DNA of 5,428 nucleotides, from assembly GCA_013817135.1 (NCBI GenBank), contig JACDDF010000193.1, positions 1-5,428 on the forward strand, read 5' to 3'. Both the position numbers and the translations under genes were made by a program. This DNA comes from Nitrospirales bacterium (GTDB lineage: Bacteria; Nitrospirota; Nitrospiria; Nitrospirales; UBA8639). Below the pieces are notes generated by a model. The model did no database searches and had not been told where the DNA came from. It saw only the letters and a list, made by a program, of their open reading frames with translations. This document shows, one piece after another, positions 1 to 4,797 of this stretch. The first letter of the stretch is position 1; each line of letters opens with the position of its first letter.

Positions 1-1
1 C

Positions 2-859
2 ATCAAAACCCAGCAGATCCTCATGGATATCGACGCCAATCTCTATCCCCGCCAAGACATTAAACGCCTGGGGATCGCGCCGCTGACCAGCATGTTCTGG
101 TATGCCGAGAACAATCGCCATCAGATCAGGGACTGGCGACCAGAAATCCATGATAACGACGGTCTGACGATGTGGACCGGGGCAGGCGAGCGTATTTGGC
201 GGCCACTCAACAATCCGTCATCGGTCATGACCAATAGCTTCGCCGACACCAACCCCAAGGGTTTTGGCCTGCTGCAGAGGGATCGCGCCTTCTACCACTA
301 TGAGGATGACGGAGTATTCTATGACCGGAGACCGAGCGTCTGGATTGAGCCGACCGGTGAGTGGGGCGAAGGCGCAATCCAATTACTCGAAATTCCGACC
401 GACGACGAAATCCATGACAACATCGTCATCTATTGGCTGCCGAAGGAACCGGTTAAGGCCGGCTCCGAGTGGCATTACGCCTATCGGCTTCATTGGGTAG
501 CGACCGAGCCCTATCCGTCCGAAACGGTCGCCCGAGTCAGCCATACCAGGCTCGGCAATGCCGGCATTCCCGGTCAGCCGCGCCCGAAAGGGGGCCGGAA
601 ATTCGTGATCGACTTCGAGGGTGGGCCACTCAACGAGATCGCCAAGCTGGACAAGGTTAAACCGGTCGTCAGCACGTCCAAGGGCCGAATCGACAACGAA
701 TACGCGCTGCAAGTGGTCGGAACCAAGAATTGGCGGGCGGCTTTCGATCTTTATGTCGAAGGCAATGAGCCGGTCAATCTCCGCCTCTTTCTCAAGCTTG
801 GTGATCGAACCCTGACCGAAACCTGGCTCTACCAATACCTCCCCTTTACCTATGACTAG
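2..859 (+). CDS. opgG: Periplasmic glucan biosynthesis protein, OpgG/OpgD (MdoG) family, C-terminal part
   Basis: The frame is open from the left edge (base 2), so the N-terminus and signal peptide lie outside; the ATG at 23 is internal. About 285 residues are present, against roughly 500 for the family. Recognisable segments are DWRPEIHDNDGL (about bases 131-166), WRPLNNP, NPKGFGLLQRDR, RRPSVWIEP, LLEIPTDDEIHDNIV and AYRLHW, all typical of the MdoG domain, followed by the C-terminal beta-sandwich. These proteins act in the periplasm on osmoregulated beta-glucans. E. coli OpgG and OpgD have been described as beta-1,2-glucanases with acidic catalytic residues, and by my recollection the HDNDG aspartates fall in that active-site region. 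G and D types cannot be separated with confidence from this half, so the symbol is provisional. No obvious plus-strand terminator follows the TAG at 857. The next gene remnant is convergent. Confidence 0.93.
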   Translation: MKTQQILMDIDANLYPRQDIKRLGIAPLTSMFWYAENNRHQIRDWRPEIHDNDGLTMWTGAGERIWRPLNNPSSVMTNSFADTNPKGFGLLQRDRAFYHYEDDGVFYDRRPSVWIEPTGEWGEGAIQLLEIPTDDEIHDNIVIYWLPKEPVKAGSEWHYAYRLHWVATEPYPSETVARVSHTRLGNAGIPGQPRPKGGRKFVIDFEGGPLNEIAKLDKVKPVVSTSKGRIDNEYALQVVGTKNWRAAFDLYVEGNEPVNLRLFLKLGDRTLTETWLYQYLPFTYD

Positions 860-891
860 CGGGTATTGATATTTCAAGAGAGATCCTGCCC

Positions 892-1092
892 TCAACTTTC
901 CTTTTTCAAACAAAGGGCCAGCCAATGACGGCTGGCCTCATATGCAAACCCAGTGCGTGTGTCATTGAGGGCCGCCTCAAATAAGTGCACCGCCTGGCGA
1001 TGATTCAGTCGTTTCCCTGCTTGCGCAGTTCCAAATCCAGGAATCGGTAAGGATATTCCGGTTTTTCCCAACACGCGTGTCGGCATGGTCAT
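892..1092 (-). pseudogene. Aldo/keto reductase, N-terminal remnant with the rest deleted
   Basis: From the ATG at 1092 the minus strand encodes MTMPTRVLGKTGISLPIPGF, then GTAQAG, then AVHLFEAALN. This is the first beta-strand and helix signature of the aldo/keto reductase family (RxLGxTG...GFGT...A..LF.AAL). Homology stops near base 964; the next residues (DTRTGFAYEASRHW) do not resemble the family, and the frame ends at 892. A full enzyme has roughly 280-330 residues, so about 85% is missing, including the catalytic Tyr, Lys and His. There is no room for the rest before opgG. A ribosome site (AAAGGAAG) sits 7 bases before the ATG, so the 5' end is intact. An in-frame ATG at 1134 behind GGAGG is an alternative start giving a 14-residue leader. 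The pattern suggests an internal deletion joining the gene's head to its 3' flank. Bases 1093-1211 hold nothing else convincing. Confidence 0.72.
916..937 (-). terminator. Intrinsic terminator-like hairpin
   Basis: A perfect 8-bp stem (GGCCAGCC at 916-923 and GGCTGGCC at 930-937) encloses a 6-base loop. Read on the minus strand it is followed by a moderately T-rich tail (CTTTGTTTG), whereas the plus-strand side has no T run. It therefore best serves minus-strand transcripts, such as the reductase remnant or read-through from DUF427. It could weakly stop opgG transcription as well. Confidence 0.55.
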
Positions 1093-1211
1093 GTTCACGC
1101 TTCCTTTTACACTGGCTCTGAACCAATGACCCATTCGCCTCCAATTTCTCAAACTCTTTTGGCTTTTTCGTCAACTCTGAAGAGAAATTTTGTTATGAAA
1201 ACCTGCCACAC

Positions 1212-1769
1212 CTACCACCCCCCGGTACCACTTGGACCTTTAAAAGGACCGACAATGTCCCTGGTCACCCAGCCGCCATAAAAACCGCCGGGTTGGGGCA
1301 GCACACGTTCATCATTGACGTAGCATTCCACGCGGCCGGGGTAGAAGGAAAAATATCCGGCGATGGGTTCAAATCCCGCATAAGGATGAACATACATCCA
1401 GGCCACCGGGTCCGCCTCCTTCAGTCCTTCCCCCAGCACCCAATACTGAGCGGTTCCTTTCCATTCACAGCTAGAGGACGCGCACGTGAGAACCAGATCA
1501 GACACATCCACATCTGCGGGAGGGAGATAAAAGGTTGGGGGACTCGCCGTCTCTAAAAATCTAAACGTGGAGCAGGAATCAGCCAGAACCTTCCCCCGAA
1601 CCCGGACCACCACTCGGCATTGATCAGGCATCAGACGGGGAGGTCTCGGATAATCCCAAACCGATTCCTGTCCAGGAGACGGCTTTTCCGCAAATGTCGG
1701 TCGTTCCTGTCCCCGATATCGCCATTTGGACCGAGCCGCCCTTATCCATTCAGGTACGTGTTGCGTCAT
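1212..1769 (-). CDS. DUF427 domain-containing protein
   Basis: A complete 185-residue cytosolic protein with no signal peptide or membrane span. The N-terminal lead (residues 1-35) ends in GQESVWDYPRPPRL, which is typical of the longer members of the DUF427 family (PF04248). The core follows: a strand with G-K-V-L-A-D (59-64), LETASPPTFYLPP (72-84), CEWKGTAQYW (101-110), AWMY (123-126), GFEPIAGYFSFYPGR (132-146), and the C-terminal QPGGFYGGWVTRDIVGPFKG (159-178). All family blocks are present in order, so the gene looks intact. The biochemical function of the family is not established. The ATG at 1769 is the only good start: the frame is closed by TAA about 36 bases upstream, with no ATG, GTG or TTG between. 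Its ribosome site is weak (CTGAGA). It lies 54 bases downstream of a possible small membrane peptide in the same direction. Confidence 0.9.
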   Translation of the reverse strand: MTQHVPEWIRAARSKWRYRGQERPTFAEKPSPGQESVWDYPRPPRLMPDQCRVVVRVRGKVLADSCSTFRFLETASPPTFYLPPADVDVSDLVLTCASSSCEWKGTAQYWVLGEGLKEADPVAWMYVHPYAGFEPIAGYFSFYPGRVECYVNDERVLPQPGGFYGGWVTRDIVGPFKGPSGTGGW

Positions 1770-1823
1770 GAGATTCTCAGGATTTTCCGGAAAAATGCCA
1801 GGAGCATTATCTTTCTCAGCAGG

Positions 1824-1931
1824 TTATTCAAAAGTCAAAATGGCCCAAGAGGCCCATAGGATAATCAACAGTTCCCCAAGTAGAAGACAGCCCAGAAATG
1901 TGAGAAATATTTTGTACCACATGGGAGCCAT
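1824..1931 (-). CDS. Possible small single-span membrane protein (35 aa)
   Basis: A short minus-strand frame reads MAPMWYKIFLTFLGC, continues through LLLGELLIILWASW, and ends in AILTFE before TAA. Residues 8-32 form one long hydrophobic segment of transmembrane length, with Lys7 before it, one buried Glu20, and Glu35 at the end. I do not recognise a family. The frame is open back to a TGA at 2001-2003, so TTG starts further upstream are possible. The ATG at 1931 has only a distant purine stretch (AGAGGGA, about 14 bases away), which weakens the call. It ends 54 bases before DUF427 in the same direction and could share its transcript. Hydrophobic composition can arise by chance in a frame this short, so the call rests on composition and placement only. 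Confidence 0.35.
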   Translation of the reverse strand: MAPMWYKIFLTFLGCLLLGELLIILWASWAILTFE

Positions 1932-2061
1932 AAGCTGTTCGGAAGTCCCTCTGTTAACGGACCGGCTCAACGCCCCTTGTCCCCTCAATTTCGACAAGAT
2001 TCATTCACCCATCGCTTGCACGCAGACTGTTCGAGCAAACTCCAAGGTATTTCTTGTGGTC

Positions 2062-2241
2062 CTACTCGACCAATTCATTTATATCTTGGATCAACCCTCG
2101 CAGCTTGCTGGAGAAATGTGCCCGCTGATCCCGGGTCAGAACCCGGTCAATGTCCAAGACGCCCTTTTCAACTTCTGCACGCCATTCCCTTGAGACCACG
2201 AGATATTCCTGCGTGGCACCGGTCTTGGAGTCGGCCAGCCA
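2062..2241 (-). pseudogene. In-frame C-terminal continuation of the DUF6279-like lipoprotein, after the amber codon
   Basis: Directly after the TAG at 2242-2244 the same frame stays open for 59 codons to a second TAG at 2062-2064. It reads WLADSKTGATQEYLV, VSREWRAEVEKG, then VLTRDQRAHFSSKLRGLI and QDINELVE. The 'LT.DQR.H....L..L..D...L' ending is what DUF6279-type lipoproteins usually carry at their C-terminus, so this is the lost tail of the gene upstream and not a separate gene. No frameshift is needed: changing one base (for example TAG from CAG) restores a protein of about 288 residues from the ATG at 2928. I see no independent start or ribosome site for it. Confidence 0.75.
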
Positions 2242-2928
2242 CTAATAAAGACCCTGCTCCAGTATAAAAGGATCATGCGAAGAACGGAGAAGTTCAAGCA
2301 ATTGTTCCTGCCGGCTCCTTCGATAGGCCAGCCACACATCCGCGGTATCGGGGATTGCCTTCATTCTCTCACGAATGTATGTTTCCTGGTCCTCCGACAA
2401 CTCTCCAACCCATGAGGTCAGTGTTTCCGCAGTTGCCTCCATCCGTTTATCCACACGCTCCTTTGGTTCGTCTCCGATTTCGGATACAAGTCGTCGATAG
2501 TCTTGATCCAACACTTCTTCGAAATGACGTATTTGAGCAGGCGTGACGGTGGCTAGGAATTTCGCGCCCGGTGGAGCTACTCGCTTGGCAAGATGAACGC
2601 GAAAGCGTTCAACCGAAGCGACGATGTTCTCCAATGCTGCCTGACTCAATTCATGTTTCGAAGATTGATCAATTTCGCCGAGAAATTGCGCGTATTGAGG
2701 AAGTTGATCGTGACGATGCCAAACATGAAATGCCTTAACCTGGATATCCAAATAGTGTTCCTGAGTGGAAGACAGAGCGAAATACCTATCCAGTTTCCAT
2801 AATACGATCCAATCAGCCGTCGAATACGTAATGTAAAGAGTGTTACAGGAAACCAGCAGGGGGCACAAAAGAAGAATTCTAAAAAACCCCAACCAATACG
2901 ACCGATTTAGGAAACCCAAATCTTCCAT
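2242..2928 (-). CDS. DUF6279-like lipoprotein, ended early by an in-frame TAG
   Basis: From the ATG at 2928 the protein has 228 residues. It begins with a lipoprotein signal: basic residues, the hydrophobic stretch FFRILLLCPLLVSC and a lipobox Cys at about residue 28. The mature part opens with LYITYSTADWIVLWKLDRYF, followed by QEHYLDIQVKAFHVWHRHDQLPQYAQFL in pieces, then helical charged sequence including TPAQIRHFEEVL. This layout matches the DUF6279 lipoprotein family (N-terminal 'Y..ADW...LD.Y' and 'WHR..LP.YA.FL'), whose function is unknown; it should be anchored in the envelope. I prefer the ATG at 2928 (AGGG five bases upstream) over an in-frame GTG at 2994, because it places the signal peptide directly at the N-terminus. 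The coding frame stops at TAG 2242-2244, but family-like sequence continues in the same frame to 2062, so this product lacks about 59 C-terminal residues. It may be a recent pseudogene. Confidence 0.75.
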   Translation of the reverse strand: MEDLGFLNRSYWLGFFRILLLCPLLVSCNTLYITYSTADWIVLWKLDRYFALSSTQEHYLDIQVKAFHVWHRHDQLPQYAQFLGEIDQSSKHELSQAALENIVASVERFRVHLAKRVAPPGAKFLATVTPAQIRHFEEVLDQDYRRLVSEIGDEPKERVDKRMEATAETLTSWVGELSEDQETYIRERMKAIPDTADVWLAYRRSRQEQLLELLRSSHDPFILEQGLY

Positions 2929-3001
2929 AGTTGCCCTGCAAAAAAATTTGGTTCGGTGACCAAAGGGATTCTTTATTTTAACCTGAGGGTTCACTTCTAT
3001 T

Positions 3002-3031
3002 CAGCAATAACATGTCTCCATTGCTGTTTTT
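3002..3031 (+). terminator. Terminator-like hairpin facing the plus strand, with no gene feeding it
   Basis: The arms CAGCAAT (3002-3008) and ATTGCTG (3020-3026) form a perfect 7-bp stem with an 11-base loop, followed by TTTTT at 3027-3031. The polarity suits plus-strand transcription, yet no plus-strand gene lies upstream for about 2 kb. On the minus strand the same hairpin falls in the leader of the lipoprotein gene, 74 bases before its ATG. The stem is AT-rich and may be coincidental. Confidence 0.25.
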
Positions 3032-3097
3032 AACTGACGGAATGAAAATAAAAGTGGAATATGGCGATCCACGGCTGTTGAGCTCAATCGAGCCATC

Positions 3098-3739
3098 TTA
3101 GGCCGAAGGGGCCAAGGCCCGTTCGATGTCCGCACGAATTTCTTCGGAAAGAGGAACGACATCGGAAGAATAATGGGCAATGACTCTGCCGGTCCGGTCT
3201 ACCAGAAACTTTTCAAAATTGTATCGGACTTGTTTATCAGCAGGGCCTTGGGTCGTTAAATAGGTAAAGAGAGGGCGCTGATGACTTCCTCGCACCCGAG
3301 TCTTGGCAAACAGCGGAAAGTCGACCCCGAATTGTGTGGTGGCAAAGAGGGCAATCTCCTCATTTGTCTCGAGTTCCTGTCCGCCAAAATCGTTGGAAGG
3401 GAAGGCCAACACTTCCAAACCCTGAGATTGATAATGTCGGTACAGTTTCTGTAAGTCCCTTAATTGGGCTGTATACCCGCAGCGACTGGCCGTATTTACA
3501 ATAAGAAGAACCTTCCCCTGAAATTGTTGGAGAGCCACCGGCTGGGCCGATATATCAAAAAGAGTGAAATCATACACGTTATCAATCATTTTCTGTTGGT
3601 CAATGGTCTTTAAGACTGTTTCCGAAGGAGAACATGGTTGTTCTTTTGTTAAAATATTCAGGGTGTGAGGATCCTCAAAAATACACCCGCAGATGAACAG
3701 AAAAATCCCACTCGCACAGAGGAGGAATATGTTTTTCAT
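3098..3739 (-). CDS. Glutathione peroxidase-like thiol peroxidase, lipoprotein form
   Basis: A 213-residue protein of the GPx/BtuE thioredoxin-fold family, which reduces hydroperoxides with thiols. The start MKNIFLLCASGIFLFICGC is a signal peptide ending in a lipobox-like I-C-G-C, so Cys19 is a likely lipid-anchor site and the enzyme would face the periplasm. Family blocks are VNTASRCGYT with the peroxidatic Cys87, FPSNDFGGQE with catalytic Gln121, FGVDFPLF, and NFEKFLVDRTGRV with catalytic Asn174. Two features are unusual. Tyr173 stands where the active-site Trp normally is (WNF becomes YNF). Ala-Thr-Thr replaces the Cys-Thr-Thr that supplies the resolving Cys in BtuE-like enzymes. The mature region has one further Cys (about 36) in the N-terminal extension. 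The alternative ATG at 3748 is rejected because AAGGA abuts it directly, while the same AAGGA sits 8 bases before 3739. No clear terminator follows. Confidence 0.92.
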   Translation of the reverse strand: MKNIFLLCASGIFLFICGCIFEDPHTLNILTKEQPCSPSETVLKTIDQQKMIDNVYDFTLFDISAQPVALQQFQGKVLLIVNTASRCGYTAQLRDLQKLYRHYQSQGLEVLAFPSNDFGGQELETNEEIALFATTQFGVDFPLFAKTRVRGSHQRPLFTYLTTQGPADKQVRYNFEKFLVDRTGRVIAHYSSDVVPLSEEIRADIERALAPSA

Positions 3740-3748
3740 TTTTGGCAT

Positions 3749-3753
3749 TCCTT
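3749..3753 (-). promoter_or_regulatory. Ribosome binding site that fixes the GPx start
   Basis: AAGGA on the minus strand lies 8 bases before the ATG at 3739 and immediately next to the ATG at 3748. Only the former spacing suits initiation, so translation should begin at the second methionine (MKN...) and not the first (MPKMKN...). Confidence 0.6.
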
Positions 3754-4168
3754 GAGATTTTATAAACGTACAATGAATCAGAAATCGGCCTCCGGGGCGT
3801 TGGGTTTCCTGTCACATTTATACCTGTACTACCAATTCTACTTCTGCTCTCGGTCTTAGAACCAAAGCATTCTGTTCAATCCTTAGACAAGAACATGGTG
3901 CACGTCCCCAGTTGATTACCCTCCAAATATGCTTTGTATGAGGGATTTATGAAACGACCAGGGGTAGGAAATTGTTCAAGATGCCGGATTCACCCGGTAA
4001 AACCAGTTTCAAGGAAAAACATAATGTCAAAAGTAGGGGAAAATGGAAAAACGAACCATGGAGCGTAGTTAGTTTTAATATGGATTTCCCGGTTAAAGGG
4101 AAGGAACCATAGAAACCTTGAACCAAAAGGGGATGGGGCAAAGGGAGGAACGACAAACTACCGATCAA
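3754..4168. other. Intergenic stretch, no supported gene
   Basis: About 415 bases lie between the GPx ribosome site and the 3' end of tRNA-His. Both neighbours are transcribed leftwards, so this holds the tRNA 3' flank and the GPx promoter region. A TATAAA on the minus strand (3817-3822) could be a -10 element for GPx, but no good -35 goes with it. There are small weak inverted repeats (CCCTC/GAGGG at 3919-3944 and TTCCC/GGGAA at 4086-4102), neither followed by a T run. A 43-codon plus-strand frame (3981-4112) has unconvincing composition. I see no repeat array, RNA gene or recognisable protein remnant. Confidence 0.5.
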
Positions 4169-4246
4169 TGGGGTGAGTGACGGGAATTGAACCCGCGACC
4201 TCCGGATCCACAATCCGGCGCTCTAACCAACTGAGCTACACCCACC
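4169..4246 (-). tRNA. tRNA-His (anticodon GTG)
   Basis: Read on the minus strand, a full cloverleaf is present. The acceptor GTGGGTG pairs with CACTCAC, with one G-U pair. The D-arm is TAGCTCAGTTGGTTAGAGC, and the anticodon stem CCGGA/TCCGG holds loop TTGTGGA with anticodon GTG at 4209-4211. The T-arm has GGGTTCAATTCCC. The histidine hallmark is present: an extra G at position -1 (base 4246) opposite discriminator C73 (4172), which histidyl-tRNA synthetase recognises. The CCA end is encoded (4169-4171). It stands alone and is divergent from rpsT. Confidence 0.97.
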
Positions 4247-4279
4247 ATCATCTGGAAGTTTCGAGCGGAGAAGAGGGCA

Positions 4280-4308
4280 ATCTTATCAGAGGGCTGGAGG
4301 GGTCGCAA
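4280..4308 (-). promoter_or_regulatory. Likely sigma-70 promoter for tRNA-His
   Basis: On the minus strand, TTGCGA (4303-4308) and TAAGAT (4280-4285) are separated by exactly 17 bases. Each matches the consensus at four of six positions. Transcription would begin roughly 25-28 bases before the mature tRNA 5' end, a normal leader for processing by RNase P. Confidence 0.45.
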
Positions 4309-4420
4309 GCCAAATACCATTCGCGACCACCAACGATGATTGACCTATTTTTTCAAGATAAACTCATATCTCAAGAGACTAAGGCTTTTTGAATACCACC
4401 ACAATTTACCGCGCGTTCAT

Positions 4421-4448
4421 TTGACCACTTTCATGCAATTGTGATAAA
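4421..4448 (+). promoter_or_regulatory. Likely sigma-70 promoter for rpsT
   Basis: TTGACC (4421-4426, five of six consensus positions) is followed after 16 bases by GATAAA (4443-4448, four of six), which is preceded by a TG that makes an extended -10. It lies about 33 bases before the rpsT ATG and is the only good candidate near this strongly expressed gene. The start point would fall in or beside the A/T-rich hairpin described next. Confidence 0.45.
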
Positions 4449-4468
4449 AACCCTATTCGGTTTTTTTT
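4446..4468 (+). promoter_or_regulatory. Hairpin with T-run in the rpsT leader
   Basis: AAAAACC (4446-4452) and GGTTTTT (4459-4465) can pair around a 6-base loop, and the T run continues to 4468, immediately before the GGAGG ribosome site at 4471-4475. It resembles a weak terminator or a small leader structure. Ribosomal protein S20 is known in E. coli to repress its own translation, so a leader element is plausible, but the stem is mostly A-U and overlaps the proposed -10. Confidence 0.25.
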
Positions 4469-4480
4469 CTGGAGGAAAAT

Positions 4481-4753
4481 ATGGCTAATCGACATCATTC
4501 AGCAATCAAAGCAGCTCGTCAAACTCTGAAGCGCCAGGAACGCAATCGGTCTATCCTGCGACGCGTCAGGACCTTTATCAAGAGGGTTCATGGAGCGGTC
4601 AAAGATAACAAGGGCGACGAGGCTAAGGCCTCTTTACGGGAAGCTACCTCTGAGCTGCATAAAGCCGTCACCAAAGGCACGCTTCATCGGAACACCGCCT
4701 CTCGTTGGGTTTCCCGCCTCGCCTCCCGCGTCAACACTCTCTCAACCAAATAA
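4481..4753 (+). CDS. rpsT: 30S ribosomal protein S20
   Basis: A complete 90-residue protein of normal length for bacterial S20. It binds 16S rRNA early in assembly of the 30S subunit, bridging the body and the 3' minor domain. The N-terminus MANRHHSAIKAARQTLKR is the typical S20 start, with dense Arg/Lys through three long helices, and the C-terminal TLHRNTASRWVSRLASRVN is the conserved family ending (usually 'hkNtAaRkkSRL'). The ribosome site GGAGG is five bases before the ATG. It is monocistronic, divergent from tRNA-His and convergent with holA, with 24 bases between the two stop codons. The holA/rpsT neighbourhood also occurs in other bacteria (for example yqeN-rpsT in Bacillus), which supports vertical inheritance. 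Confidence 0.98.
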   Translation: MANRHHSAIKAARQTLKRQERNRSILRRVRTFIKRVHGAVKDNKGDEAKASLREATSELHKAVTKGTLHRNTASRWVSRLASRVNTLSTK

Positions 4754-4770
4754 TACGTTTAAAATGGTAA

Positions 4771-4797
4771 CGAAATATCACACCTTGTGAGGTTTCG
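4771..4797. terminator. Shared hairpin terminator between convergent rpsT and holA
   Basis: CGAAA (4771-4775) pairs with TTTCG (4793-4797), and TCACA (4778-4782) with TGTGA (4786-4790), separated by a 2x2 internal loop and closed by a 3-base loop. It begins 18 bases after the rpsT stop and contains the holA stop codon (TGA, 4778-4780). On the minus strand a fairly T-rich stretch follows (TTACCATTTT); on the plus strand there is none. It probably limits read-through in both directions, but the stem is imperfect. Confidence 0.45.

Noticed and set aside
383..925. 180-codon minus-strand frame opposite opgG
   Set aside because: It is the shadow of a strongly recognised plus-strand gene, with no start signal.
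1146..1174. TTGACG with a 17-base spacer to TGAGAA, a possible promoter for the reductase remnant
   Set aside because: The -35 is good, but the -10 matches consensus at only two of six positions, so I do not call it.
1726..2193. 155-codon plus-strand frame opposite DUF427, the micro-peptide and the lipoprotein tail
   Set aside because: It overlaps better-supported minus-strand coding, has no family resemblance, and looks like an antisense shadow.
2136..2339. 67-codon minus-strand frame overlapping the lipoprotein's 3' region
   Set aside because: The lipoprotein's own frame continues through this region with family-like sequence. This one is the shifted shadow, and no frameshift is needed.
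2929..2994. GTG at 2994 as start of the lipoprotein
   Set aside because: It would put 22 polar and basic residues before the signal peptide and lacks a good ribosome site. The ATG at 2928 gives a normal lipoprotein signal.
3919..3944. CCCTC/GAGGG inverted repeat in the GPx-tRNA gap
   Set aside because: Only 5 bp with a 16-base loop and no T run; expected by chance in a region this size.
3981..4112. 43-codon plus-strand frame (MPDSPGKTSFKEKHNV...)
   Set aside because: The possible AGGAA is about 10 bases from the ATG, there is no promoter, and the composition is not distinctive. Nothing beyond an open frame supports it.
3947..4213. 88-codon minus-strand frame starting inside tRNA-His
   Set aside because: Its N-terminus (MWIRRSRVQFPSLTP) is translated tRNA sequence, a common artefact, and the rest is low-complexity hydrophobic sequence with no ribosome site.
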